A stretch of 64,000 nt of DNA from Todiramphus chloris collaris (GCA_025345505.1 JANVCC010000125.1:3070287-3134286), one strand, 5' to 3'. Positions 48,873 through 61,529 are shown, counted from the stretch's first letter. The notes: generated from the letters alone by a model not told the origin. Program-made: numbers and translations.

Positions 48873-51800
48873 TCATTCCTTCAAAGCATCATCTGTAAAT
48901 TTTAACTGCATTAGCTAAAGGCAGCAATTGTCATGCAGTCAAGAGCAGATTTTCTCCTTGTTCATTCTCTACTGAAAGGCAATTTCTGGTATTTGTAAAT
49001 TATAAGATTGTCCAGAAAATCCCACAGTTACTGAAGTAACCACCCAGGTAAGAGATGTCTCAAAGGAAATTAAGTTTAGCCAAAGCCAGTGTCAGGATTT
49101 TTTTTCCCGCAGTGGGACAGGATACAGCTTGAGACAGCTCTTTGACAGACAGCAATGAGTCTCTGGGAACCAAGAAATACAGCACAGCCGAGGAAATATT
49201 GAATTTGTAAGGAGAAACGGTGGAGAAAACGCTGAGAAAAACACACCTGCTACTGGAATTGCTGATCTGTGGAATTTGCAACATCCTGTGGAAGGTTTTG
49301 GTGTAATTTTATTTTTTTTTATTTATTTATTTTTTTACACTCAGCAAACTGCTCTACTTGCAAGTTGCCTGTCAGCACCCCATGAGTGGCATGCTGGATA
49401 GACATCTCACAACCTCTGCCTCAGTACTCTTGGCTGAGCAAAGTGGCAGCCAGAAAACCAGTTTTCTGTCTTTCTTTGGGGAAGAAAGAAACACTGAGGT
49501 TACTATGAATTGCAACTGGTCCACGTTTTGGAAAATTTGAGTCTCCCATGGCATTGCATTGAGGCTTCATACACGGGCCAAAGTCATCGGGTCCAGCAGG
49601 TGGTTCAGCCATGTAACAGAAAACCAGTGCAGAAATGCAGTAAGAGTATTCAGTCTAGATCCTCCCACTTCCTAACACTTCACAATATCTTCTCACAAAT
49701 TTAATACTTTTAGTGCCAAAAACCTAGGGAATGACGACATTCTTCATAAAGCAAGCAGGAGAGATCAAGGACATTTCCACTGCCTCAGGTTCTTGCCACA
49801 GCCAGAGTACCTGGTTGTAAATCCCTGTATGATCCTAAGTGGTGAGGACTGATTCCATTTCCCTGTGCTATTCTGAAGATCATATATTGAGTAAATATAT
49901 CTGAACAGTGAAAGTGAAAATAATTCCTTGAATGTCACAGAAGTTTCACCCCAGTTCCTAAGGATGCTTTAGAAAATCCCTCCAAAGCTTTCTTCACTTG
50001 AAGTGGGACTTCTCCCGTGGTCTATCCAGCAAACAGATTCTTAGACCATCACTCCCTGAGGTGCTGAAATGAAGCACTGCTCTCTTGACAGTGGGAAAAG
50101 ACCAACAGAAGAATGAACTGGAAGGGATAACGTGACACTGGCACCATTTGTCCCTTTCTGTGCTGCAGTTTGACTAAATCCTGACGATTTCTCAGTTTTC
50201 TCTTAAAGGAAAAATGCACACCTGCCTGTCAAAGTCTTGTTAAAATCCTCAAGATTGTCACTAACACCATATAACAAATTTGGTTTTAAGCAAAGGCTCG
50301 TGAGGATTCACTTATTTGTAAAGCTCAGATGGCGTGGTGGATTAGTGCTCTAAATATTCGATCCACCGAAAGAATCAACAGATACAAAGGCTCAGCATGC
50401 GAGGAAAGATGTCTAAGGTGATACTTTGCATAGTTTTATAATCACATTCAGATTGATACTTAATGATTTATCACCACTCTTTTTAGAAGGGTATCTAACT
50501 TTGATTAGCTTTGATCAAGCACTGCAGATTTTTCCTTCATCTCATCATAATAAAATCCAATAGTTAATTGTTATCTCTTAAAACAGGCATCGCATTTCCA
50601 GTTCAAACTTTGCAGGCTCTTAAATTGAAGCTAGTACCTAGATCTTCAAATGATTAAGAAAATTCCTCCAGTGGAAAGTTTCTGGCAGGGCAAAAGGTTG
50701 CAGATCACTGTGAGGTCTGTTTTTCCAAAAGAAAAAACGAAGCTAAGTCTTGTCACCTGTCTTGCCCCAAGTGCCTGCACTAATGGCAGAAGGAATTGTA
50801 AAGGGTTACAGATGGAAATGGGAAGTTATCTGAGTAAGGATGGCAAATGAAGGGGCTGAGGCCAATTCAACTGAGATCAGAATGTGGGCTTTGGGTTTAG
50901 TGTCAGCAATGTGAAGACAAGTAGTCTGGGGAGATGGATTTCCCCTTTGCGCTGCGAGTTTGGAAAATGAATAGGTTTTCCTATTTTGAGACATTTTACT
51001 TGTATAGGCACAGAATCTAACACAGCTGGCTCCAGATTTGTCTCTCTTTGCTACAGCATAAAAATAGGGCATACACACAAAGATGTATAAGAGTGTTCCT
51101 TAGGAAATGGGAATCCTTCCCCTTCTAAAAAGAGCTAGAGCGAGAACTTTGTACTGAACAAAGCAACTAATAAGCACTGAAACCTCTCTTGCCCTAAACG
51201 CTGCTGCAGTTCTGCAGTCGAGCAATTGGAGAGCTCAGAGGTTGTCAAAAAGAACATTCAGCATCTTTGCACCTCATCCCTAATATATTCATTGCTGCCA
51301 CTCAGGTAACACGCGTTCTGACTACCCTTGTAGGCAGTGTACCTTGTACAAGGAGGGGACGGCTGGCACCACCTCAGAGCTAAGCTGCCTGCCTGTGTAG
51401 CAATCAGCTTGTAAAAGTTGAATCCAATGAATGGCTTCCTTCAGATGGCTCGGAATCAGGCAGGAGTGTAATTGAACAAGAGTAATAATGTACCTTATTG
51501 ATCCCTTCAAGGTCTCCGATTTCCTTGAAGGCGAAGGAAGTAATGAGCCTCAAGGAGCAATAATGTACCTGCAGTATTGAAATAATGGAGCTCCCAGTTC
51601 TGAAATGTTTGATTCCTGCTACCTCTGGAAAACTGCTCCTCCCTTTAGCACTGAAAAACAGCAGAAGAGAAAAGCTAGACTACATATAATCAAAGATTAG
51701 CACTTGCAGCCCCTGTGTGCAAAGGCATGAGAGTTTATGGTCTAAACACTTGCTGAAGGATGGGAGGTGGGCACAATGAATTGTGGGCGGGAAGGTCATT

Positions 51801-52489
51801 AGATCAGAGTGAGTTGCAGTTGTGTGAAAAATCAGTGGCTACAACATCCAGGCTGCAAAAGCCATGCACAAAGTGCTGCAGCTGATTTGAAATGATTGCA
51901 CGCTGAAATAAAAACTGGTTCCAGACATTTCATTTGTTTCCTGGCTGCTTCTAGTTGTATAGCCTGTTAATACAGCCAGCACCATGCATTGTGACATTTG
52001 GCTCTTATTTAGCACTTTTGGTCAGATAGATGCCTGGATATTTGATGAACAGTGCAGACAGACAGACATCCTCCTTCCTTTACAGATATGGTTACAGAAA
52101 AAGCACCTTTGCTTCTCAGCTGTGTGCTTATGATGTCTCAAATCGTTGCTCCTAGATTTGATTTCATGTCAAGGGTGTCAACAATAAATGGAGGATTTCC
52201 TAAAGACTAGAGAATGGAATAAGATGAATAGAAATGGTGCTGGCTTACTGACCCTTTGCTTTTAAAAGGCCTCCTGTAAAACAGTGTCATCTAACACACG
52301 GCCATTGTCTGTATGTCTAATCCCTCTCACTTTAGCGTGTTAGGGATCATCTTTTCCTCTTGGGTTTCTTCAGTTCTCGCCTCATTCCTCTACTCGGAGC
52401 AATAAGAAAGGTAATTTCCTATATTCTATGGCTGCCCAGTGTGATAACATCTGCACATCCTCTATATGAAACAAAACCAGTTAGTTGGT
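48873..52489. other. AT-rich unique sequence, no gene recognised
   Basis: No gene or named repeat. It contains a T/ATTT-rich stretch at 49305-49336 and a small perfect hairpin at 51505-51530 described in the findings. Confidence 0.5.
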
Positions 52490-53170
52490 AGTTAGTACCC
52501 TGCCGACACGCAGGTCCGTGAGGAAGCGGGGGTGGGAGGCCCGAAGGAGCAGGCGGTCTGAGGGAGGCCGGTGCCGCGCTGGCGGGCTCAGCTCGCAGCC
52601 GAGATCAGCGGCGGGGCGGGGTCCCCTCCACCGCCTCGGGAGGGTCCCCGGCTGGAGCAGGGCGGGGGCTGCTCCCCGAGGGGGCCGTGACTCTGAGGGG
52701 AGCCCGCGGCCTGGGGCTGGGAGGGCTGCAGGCTGCAGAAAGGAGCCCCGCTACTTCATGGAGGGCTGTCCCCTGAGGCGGGGAATGCCATCTTGCAGCG
52801 GGGGAGGGCTGTGAGCTTTCCCCCTGAGGAGGAACGGGGGGAAAGCGGCAGGAACAACACTTTTTGTGTTGACGAATCGATCGCAGCTCCTGCTCCCCGC
52901 CCTCTGCACCGCGGGGGGGGGGGGGGGGGGGGTGGAGGAGCCCGCCCTGGGAAGAAGGGGTGTGCTTTTAATATCCAGGTGTATTTATCCCCGCCCTGCT
53001 CTTGGCGAAGGCTGTGTTTTAATTAAACTGATTCTGTTTCCTCCAGAGCAGTCTGTCTTTGCCAGCGGCCCTAATTGGTGAGCGAGCTTCTCCCTGGAGT
53101 GACCCTCAAGCCTTTCGTTGAGTTTCCCTCCTTGCCATCTCCCCGGCGGGGTGGGAGGGAAGGAGAGCTG
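52490..53170. promoter_or_regulatory. CpG island, candidate promoter or first exon
   Basis: GC content and CpG frequency rise sharply compared with everything else in the window. 52500-52760 is dense in CGs (for example GGTGCCGCGCTGGCGGGCTC and AGATCAGCGGCGGGGCGGGG) and has GC-box-like GGGGCGGGG strings. The dense part ends after the G20 run, and a second CpG-containing patch runs to 53170 (CCCCGGCGGGGTGGGAGG). CpG islands in birds usually mark promoters. On the plus strand a possible splice donor GGTGAGC begins at 53078, and a stronger GGGTGAGTGT lies at 53511-53520. No coding first exon with a convincing ATG is visible, so the gene, its direction and whether it is coding remain unknown. Confidence 0.7.
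52913..52932. repeat. G20 homopolymer inside the CpG island
   Basis: Twenty consecutive G follow GCACCGC, and G-rich sequence continues after it. It is prone to quadruplex formation and to sequencing error. Confidence 0.95.
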
Positions 53171-54168
53171 CCTGGATGGCCTCAAACCACCACAGAGTCA
53201 AACGACCTCAAGTTTTTCCAAGCTGTGCTTCCTTCTGTGTGAGAAGACTGAACTACTTGAGGCCACAGCGTTTTGAAGTGGCAGTACTTGCGAAGTTAAA
53301 AATAAGGACTCTTCAGGCACGTGTAAAAAAGACACATAGTATTCTGAACAGTGATTAGGTTTTGAGGGTGCGGTTTTTGTTGTTGGAATTTTTCTGTTGT
53401 GGGGTTTGTTTTTTTTTTTTTTCCCTCTTGCCTGATATTGACATTTCAATTTATGCTAATTTATACCACTCGAAGAGCCCAAATAAATCACTCGGGTGGA
53501 ACTGAAGAGAGGGTGAGTGTAAGGAAATTAAAATTATAAAGTTGATGTCTGTGCTAAGATAGCACTTGAGACACAAAGCGTTTGCAATCACTGTAGCATG
53601 CATCTAGTCTGTATGATACTTAATTAGTTTTTTCAACAAGTGGTATGAATTCCTTTGAAAATTTGTGGACCTTTGTTTACTGCCAACCAGCCTCCTCATG
53701 TCCACACAATAAATAATCATAGAGCTGGGGCCATCTGGAAACCTGAAAACAGGGTATTTTTCAAGTTTTGATAAAGAAGGATATATATAAAAAAAGAAGG
53801 TATCAGAACATTCTCCCTTTCCCCCAGTTATTCCAGTTAGAAAGAACTGTGGGAAGTGTCTTGAGATGGCTGGTTTGATCCATTGACTTTTCTTTTCTAT
53901 GACACCAATAAAAAGGTTGTATCAATGGACAGAAGGGCTGAAGGAAGCTATTTCCAGATTGTTGCCTGTGAGGCCACAGTAGATACTCTGAAGTGAGATC
54001 TGAACAAGAAGTGACCTTGAGCAATCCATTTGAAAGCAATCACAGTCCCTGGAGCCAAAACTCTTTGAGAAAAACAAGTTTGAAGTATCGATAATGAGAC
54101 AGAAAAAACAGAGTTACAATGCTAGTCAAATCCAGGCGAGGAGGTGCTCATCCAAAATTTGTTCTGTA
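53171..54168. other. Flank of the CpG island, no gene recognised
   Basis: No gene found. It contains a T14 run near 53409 and two AATAAA strings (53483 and 53709) that could be poly(A) signals but have no supporting gene. Confidence 0.5.
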
Positions 54169-54204
54169 ACGTGGTAGTCTAATGGTTAGAGAAGACTGGG
54201 ATGA
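54169..54204 (+). mobile_element. tRNA-promoter-like SINE head
   Basis: ACGTGGTAGTCTAATGGTTA followed by GAGAAGACTGGGATG resembles the tRNA-derived A-box head of amniote SINEs (GTGGTCTAGTGGTTAGAGCA...GACTGGGAGTCAGG). No B box (GGTTCGAATCC-like) follows. It lies immediately 5' of a CR1 3' end. Confidence 0.45.
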
Positions 54205-54420
54205 ATGTTGCCAAAATTTCCTTCCTATCAATACTAATTGAAATACTGAAGCAGGTTGCCCAGCAAGGCTATAGACTTTAAATCCTTGGAGATACAAAAA
54301 AAGAGTTAAATTATAAGACAAGTCCCTGAGCAATCATATCTTATCTCAAAGCCCCTTTTTGAGCAGGAGTTTGGATGAAAGGATTTCTTGGGGTCATTTC
54401 TGCCTTTTATTTTGTTATGC
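54205..54420 (+). mobile_element. Old CR1 3' end
   Basis: The order AAATTTCCTTCCTATCAATA, ACTGAAGCAGGTTGCCCAGC, CTTTAAATCCTTGGAGATAC, AAGTCCCTGAGCAATCATAT, TTTGAGCAGGAGTTTGGATG and TTGGGGTCATTTCTGCC matches the last ~200 bases of CR1 (AACAGGTTGCCCAGAGAGG, CTTGGAGATACTCAAAAC, AAGGCCCTGAGCAACCTGAT, TTGAGCAGGGGGTTGGAC, GAGGTCCCTTCCAACC). It is heavily diverged, has no frame left, and the terminal repeats are degraded. It may be an ordinary CR1 truncation or the tail of a CR1-mobilised SINE beginning at 54169. Confidence 0.82.
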
Positions 54421-57400
54421 AACTACGTGCACACTTCTTAAAGGCTGATGCACTGCAGAAGGTGTGTGGAAAGACAGTAAGAATGACAACAAATGTTACT
54501 TCATGGAAGAAAGCTTTTGTAGGTGAACCATGAGCTATTATTGTCCCAAATTTCTTTAGAAATCATTCCAAACCACAAAACTCTTACACCATATTGAGCA
54601 ATGCTCTTATTCCGTGTAGTTGTGTTTATCTAGTGTGCTTGTACAGATACTTGCATACATAATGAAATATAAAGCATGAGGAGCAGCAGGAGATGCCCTT
54701 CACACTGGAAGATCAACACAACTGTGAAAGATGAAGGAGCTGCCCTTTGCTGAGGCAACACGTTATTTAGTCAGTCAGGTGCTGGAGAGAACACGTGCAG
54801 ACTGGCCTTTGCCTCTGCAAATGCTTTTTTTTTTTAATTAAGAGGAACAGCAAATCTGTCACCTGAATAGGAAACAGATAAACCGGAGCTGGAGAGGGAG
54901 GCTACATGTGTTTGAGTGGCTGGGACAGCCTGGCTCTGAGCACAGCAGTCTACAAGAATGGATCCTCCAGAGTGAAGGATACAAGAAGTAAAGACTCTTT
55001 GTCAAGCTGAGTAACAGAGAAGCCTATAGTAAATCAGGTGAATAAAGGGACAAGGGGAGAGATCTCGGTGTTTGCACATTAAAAACCATTTTTCTTTCAT
55101 TTCTTCACATAGCCTTTTTATGAACGTTTTTAATTTGTCTCCACGGGTCAGGGAGAATTCCCGGAGTCTGGGTGGAGTAAACCAGCAGTGGCTAAATTAA
55201 AAGGATAGAAAAATTTTCCATCAAAAGCCATTACATGTAAAGATCACAGCTCTGTCAGAGGAAGCCCCTAACCCTAGCAAATTAACACTGTGTGCTGGCC
55301 CTGAGCCAAATAACTTCTCACAAAATTAAGCTAGGTCTGGCTCAACACTATTGTTCCCCTTAGTGTTTAATACATGGTTTAATATATGGCTCTAGAGCTG
55401 CTCTGCTGTGAAAGACATTATTCATTTCAGACCATTTTGGGGGCAGCCACATCAGCCAGCACAACTCTGGAAAAATTCCCCTGAACAGCCCAGAGATGAG
55501 AGGTGATGACCAAGTTCTTGATCCAGCATTAAGCAGTGATTTTTTTTTGCTAGAAATTGCCAGCTGAGGACCAATGTTGAGGATGAACCGAGGAGTCTGA
55601 TAATGTTAATATAGCTGCTCCCCATATATGTTTATTTACTGGGAATGGGGTACCCCAGTGCCTCGGAGGAGCTGGGTGTTGGATGACTGCAAGAAGGAAC
55701 CTCAATTTTTCATCTCAAAGGAATTGGACTGAAATCATCCCACTGGCCAGACTGGAGCTGTATGGCTTGTGTCTTCTGCTGCATCAGAAGAATCAGTGTG
55801 ATGCCTTTCAACAATATTTCAGCACAAAATCTAACCCCTATGCATGGCTATTAATCTTGTGCTAGATCTGAGCATGCTTGAAAGCCTTCAGCAGAGACAA
55901 CACAGTCACAGAGGTTGCCCTGAGGTCAAAGCCCACTGCTGTGGAAAAGGAAGTATTTGCATAACCTTTTCTTTCAAGAATTTATGCAATGCACAAGTGT
56001 GTTCGTTCAGGATGCTTCCTCAGTGCTTCTCTGAAGCTGCCGGACAGGAGCAAACCAAGGCAGTGCATTTCTGGGAAGGAACATGATTATCAGCCCTAAA
56101 GAAGCATATGGGAGGGAAGTACGAGCTGTATTTTCAAGTAGGTAGCTAAAGAGATTAGTGATGGGTAGAAGAGCGAACCTCTGTGGCTTTGGGTGTCACA
56201 GGACAAGGAACTGAGTGGGGGTTTCCTTTTGCTCTGTGCTTTTCTTTTGCATAAGTGAGAAACCAGCGTGTTGGTTCCTGAGATTTGCAGTCTGCTGCTG
56301 AGGCTTTTGTGATGGCAGTTTCCATTTTAATCAGTCTCCTGGGTATGAATGTTGGAAGTATTGATGCACTGAAGGCCTGGGTGACCTTCAGTGGATGACT
56401 GGCACAGTCAGGAGGGCCAGAGCTTTCACTGGTGGTTGTGATGAAGCAGACTGACTGTTTGGTGAAAGAATCACAAGAGCCAGAGATGATATTTTCCTGT
56501 TTTCTGAGCTGTGTGGTGTTTTGCTGAAGGTATCTAATAAATTTTCCTCTGATTTGCCCTTTTTGCATTTTTATTTTGTTCAGTCTCCAGAGTTCCCAGC
56601 TGAAGGCAGATTTCCCACTGTCTGGCATGGATGTCTCATTTAAACCCAATTTCTCTCATTCAAATCCCAGTCCCCTTTGGCCTTCTGGGATTATTAAATG
56701 TTTTAGTTTATTTTTTAAGCTGGACAAGTCCAATCTGAAATGCAAAAAAGCAGGAGGATTGCACGTGGCTGCCATACTAGACTTTGTGTATCCACCTTCC
56801 TGGTGTTACTCCACTTCTAGTAACTTTCTACCACTCAGAAATACTATGTTGCTGATGTTTCTGCTTCCAGGCTATTCACTTTGTGGGGTTTTTTTTGTTT
56901 GCTTGCTGTTTTATTGTTTTTTGTTGTTGTTGGTTTGTTTGTTGGGTTTTTTTTTCCCCTCTTTGCTTTGTTTCATTTTTCTTTTAAACTGTCTGGTTTA
57001 CTTCCCCTAAGTTTTCTTTCAGTCTGCTGTCTGTATCTGGAGAAAGCTGTCAAGCACATCTGCCCAGAGGGTGACTATCCATATGCATTTCTTGTTTTCT
57101 TGTGAAGAAACAAACAAACCTACCTTTTTTTCTATATTTAATATGCTCCTATACACTCAGAAGGAAAAGACTGTTCCTTCCTGATTTCATTTGACAAAAT
57201 TCACACCAGTTGCTTTGTATGTATTTATTTTTCTTACTTCCTGGAATTTTCAAAGCAGTGAAATCATTCTCTGTCATATTTCCACTTGTGTTTGTGGGTG
57301 AGAAACAATTGTCATTTATCCTTAAATGTATCACAAACCTTCTTAGGTGTGAGATAATCTTATCCCTGTCAGTGTTACATGGAATGAGTACACCTCCTAA

Positions 57401-59261
57401 ACAAACATTTTCTGTTGAGAATTATGCTTTGAGATGTGCCCTTTACTGAAATGAATTCTTATAATGAGAAATTTGAGACTACCAGGAATCCCATCGTGGT
57501 CAAGGAGAAGATAAATGTTCAGCCTCTGGCATGTCTAAAATTTGTGTGCACAATATTGCTTCAAAAACTACCAGAAATAGTAATTAGCTGTTGCTGGATG
57601 GTCTCAGAAGATGGGTCTGAGGGTCAAGGGGGAGTTTCTGTGCAGGTAATGTGTCTGGAAGGTCAAATTTCTGCTTCACCAGGCAAGTGCTGAGCCAGCC
57701 AGACTTATCAAGAGGAAAGAAGGCTAAAATTAGAGTCCGTGTTGGTTTAGTGCCTTATCAACATGGAAAGCAGAGTTGTGTGAGCAGGATCATGAGCAGG
57801 TAGGATGAAGTTCATACATTCCTGTTTCTCCAGCATTTAAAACTGTTATACGTGAGCTGGAACACTGCTTGCTCTAGGAAAAAAAAAAAAAACAAACCCT
57901 CCATTTACTTAGTTCTTGAGAGATGAGAAGTTTGGGAAAAGTTTTCACTCTGAAGTTTCCATATCACAAACTATGGACATGTTGAGGACAACAGGAACAC
58001 CTTTAAATTAAAATCAGAGAGAAAGAGTGTCTGTTCACACACATGCTAAACAAAAAAGAAGTGGATGAGAGCAAAAAAAAGTTCAGTTCCAATAGACAGC
58101 GTTGCCACGGCATATGCTTTCTTGGTCGTGCTTCCTTTTGTGAAGAGTGCACTACTGATAGTATTTGCTTAATTGTTTTCTGCTTTAGGTAGACTGAAGG
58201 ATCTGCTGGCTGAACCAGTCAGGAAGCTGTAGATATGGCTGCTGACACCTCCCAGGATGACACAGGCCATCAGAAATAGGCTGACGTGCCACCTTCAAGG
58301 GAGCAATGAAAGCCCAAGGAAGAGGTGGGTCCTCAGATGCTGTAGACTGGTAATTTATGCTGGCAGAGGATTTGCTTGTATGCATTTTGTGGCTGTTGCG
58401 TGAAGAGCAATGGTCACTCGGTGTCTGGCAGACTTGAGAGGAGTCCTGTGCATTGGAGTGAATGCTGCTCTGCAAACCCAGTTCCTTTTAGAGCATATTC
58501 AGCTCTACAGCTTTGATACAGAAGGGAGCTGGGGAAAGGTCACCCTGGGCTCCTTCTCTTCCCGCAAGAAAAAGAAGAAACATGAGAGGATAAAAGTGTG
58601 TGGGGGAAAAACACCAAATCTCCATCTAACAGGGGAGAATTTCACTCAATTTGTTGGGTTGCCTGTGTTTGCTGAGGCAGAGAGACACATCTGAATGGAT
58701 CTTGCAGCTTTTTTCTTTGGAACACAGCTTCATGATTTTCCCCTTTGAAGCCTCTGCATTGCATCCCATCTGTTTGCTTACTCATGGAGGGAAAATGTAT
58801 TCATTATTTACTTCTCTCTCTGAAATCATGTTTGTGGGCTTCATTTCATGTCTTCCAAGCTTCCCTTTGTGTCCTGTAGAGCTCCAGACTCTTTCATTAA
58901 TAGACATTTTGTTTCACTTTTGGACTTGATCAAAAGTTAAACATGGGTCAGAAATGCATGCTCTGTCTAATTTATCAGATGAACATAGCCCTCTAAAAAC
59001 CTAAAATTCCTACTGATGCACATCCCAGTCTTGCAGCAACTTGTGTGAGAGTCATCCCACTGAACTGTAGTTGGTGAAACTGCTCTCTGCAAAGTGTTGG
59101 ACAGATGTATATGTCTGAATGCATGCAGATAAGCCAGCAAAACACAGAGCTGGCTGAGGAAGGAAGTTCTACTGGGCTTGTTTTACTGTCAACTGCTCCT
59201 GCTCACTTGAAAATCACTTGGCTGGCTAGAAGTCTTCTTCCTGACTCACCAGGCTGCATGG
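54421..59261. other. Unique sequence, no gene recognised
   Basis: No gene or named repeat. It contains the T/G-rich tract at 56885-56960 and an A-run at 57878-57893. A 164-codon minus frame at 56155-56649 is unrecognised. Confidence 0.5.
56885..56960. repeat. T/G-rich simple tract
   Basis: GGGGTTTTTTTTGTTTGCTT, then TGTTGTTGTTGGTTTGTTTG, then GGG and T9. The plus strand is nearly free of A. Confidence 0.88.
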
Positions 59262-59350
59262 TAACTTCTCTCTTATGAGAGAGAACTCCTCTATCTTTCA
59301 TGAGAGATAATTTCTCTATATATCTTTTATGGGAGAGAACTTCTCTCATA
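59262..59350. repeat. Palindromic minisatellite, about three units of 25-30 bp
   Basis: Units begin at 59276 (TGAGAGAGAACTCCTCTATC), 59301 (TGAGAGATAATTTCTCTATA) and 59331 (GGGAGAGAACTTCTCTCATA), with a partial unit before them (TAACTTCTCTCTTA). Each unit is itself a near palindrome of GAGAGA and TCTCTC arms, so the array could form hairpins on either strand. Confidence 0.85.
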
Positions 59351-61529
59351 AAAATTACAGCAGTAGTGCAAAGCCCATCTTCACACGTAAGAGAAATCCA
59401 GAGCAGGACAGTATTGATCAGTTCAGAAGAAATGTCCCCCTTGATAAAGAAATCAAGAATGAGGATTTTTTTTGTTAACAAAGCCAGTATTTCCATTCCC
59501 TTGTATTCTTCGTGTACTGCCCTCAGGCACTGTCATCCTCCAGCAAAAGCTGGAGCCCAGGATTGACTTTGTCAGAGTCCTTAACCCTTTCCCAAGCAGG
59601 ATTTTCTTTTTTCTTTATGTGTTAGAATTCCACCTCCTAAAGCTCTAATTAATTCATATAAGCAATAGTTCTTGATGAAGAAGTTACACTTTGCAAATCC
59701 CAGAGCCTTCCACATGAAGAAGTCAATAATTTAATTCCAGCCACTGCAGAGAAGCAGAGGCAATGTACTAAAAATCTATGTTCCCTCTTGGGCTCAAAGC
59801 CCTGTAGAAGCCAAGAGCTCAGCCAGGCTAGAGTTGATTTAGAAAATTAAAATTTCAATGAAAATATATGCAGGAAGCCCAAAAAAGCCAGATTTTCTTT
59901 CTCTCTGGAAAGCAGTGATGCCTTAGCAACTAGCCAGATCCAAAGCCTGTAATTTGCAAACAGCCTTATCCTAAGTTGTTTTTACCCTGCTTGTCTATAC
60001 AGTGGAAAATGCGTGGAAGGCAAACATGGGGTATCTGTGGGAGGAGCTGTTGGTCAGGGCAGGGGCAATCACACCTAGAGCTTCAGCAGAAGCAAGGCTG
60101 GGGTGCTGTAGCCAAGGTGAGGACATGGCAAAGTGACGGTATGCAGCAGCCTGAAGGGAGGCAGGAGCCAGCCTCACTGGTCAGAACAAGGTGTTGAAGG
60201 TGCTGAGGGCAGGAGCTGGGAATGGAACTGAGCAGCCCAGAAGAAATAATAATTGGAGCCACCAAAGAGCTGTGGTAGTCCAACAGGGAACAAGGTTGGA
60301 AGAGCAGGAGGTGGATGCAAGGACAATGAAAGGGTAAAGGGGCTAAAAATACAGCTCTGGACCGATGTGTTTGGAGTTTTAGTTTTATGCTACCTGTGAT
60401 TTTTTTTTTAGGAATAATATTGCCAATAGCACAGCCCTGCACACTTTGCTTGGGTGGGTACAACTCCAGGGGGCAGCAGAGAAGGCTGTGGAGAACTCAT
60501 AGGAAGATGGCATTTGTATAATTAAACACTCTTCCCTGAAACGGGTGATGCATTCTGTCCTTTGGGAGCAGTCTGGCCTGTGCTACTTCCTCAAATGATA
60601 CAGACACTGCCTGGGAGAGAGCTACTTGGAAGGGGACACAGTTGCTTCACATTAAGATGGAAGTGGCCCAGCCAGTGACAAATCAGCACCCAAGCCTGCG
60701 TCCTTCTTACCTTTCCAGTGTAGACTGCTCTGTGTGGCCAAAGAGCTGGACGCAGAACAATGATGAGTCTGTAGTTGGAGCTTGCCAGGAAGCTTTAAAC
60801 AGCTTGTCAAGCTTGTGACAACCTCTGCAATGTCTGCAGCTGGTATTTGATCTGTATGTCAGGTACTGTGTCTCCTCACTCTTATCCCATTTAATAAATA
60901 TTCTGAGTGTGGACCTGCATATGTGGTCTTACCGCAGCCAGCAGATACCCAGCAGGGTCTCACCTCCCTCTCTGCTGCAGAGAAAGCAACACAGAGCCTT
61001 GAAATGTGAAGCAGGTTAAAAATAACTATTGTTTCTGTAGAAAAATGTGCATCTTTCAGAGCCCTGTGATTTGCCAGTGCCCTGCCCGGATGGCTGCTCT
61101 GCCGAGGCAGCTCTCAGATTGAGATGGAAAAGGCACAAATGGTGGGTCAGGTCATGCACACAATTCATCGTCCTGTTAATCAGGGTGGCTGCTTGCCCCC
61201 CATCCTCTCCCAACACACACACACATCCCTGACTGGGTTTCAGGATCTCAGAGACCTATTAAAGAGCCATTTTTAGAAAGAAAAGAGCCATGCCCAGCAA
61301 TGCTGCACAAAAAGGAGTATTTGCTGCTGTGGTGATGTTTGCCATCACAGCAAACAATTTATGATCCTACATGCTGCAACACCAGGATGGTAATGATCAA
61401 ATTACTGTGCTTGAATGGGTAGCTGGGTGTGTATTACACCTCCCTCTTGGCATGAGAAATATCTCAATGCTATTTGGATAAACCCAGCTCATATACTGCC
61501 TGAAGAAATGGTTGTTTCAGGAAGGAGCT
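59351..61529. other. Unique sequence, no gene recognised
   Basis: No gene, RNA gene or repeat family recognised. A short CA run (CAACACACACACACATCC) is at about 61211-61228. Confidence 0.5.

Noticed and set aside
52485-52814. Arginine- and glycine-rich frame of 109 codons in the CpG island
   Set aside because: It starts at TTG, and its composition is what any frame through GC-rich DNA would give. No domain is visible. The island is kept as a regulatory candidate only.
56155-56649. 164-codon minus-strand frame
   Set aside because: No family resemblance; the length is within what chance allows in 64 kb.
56640-56680. ATTCAAATCCCAGT, resembling a tRNA B box
   Set aside because: No A box or cloverleaf arms could be found around it.
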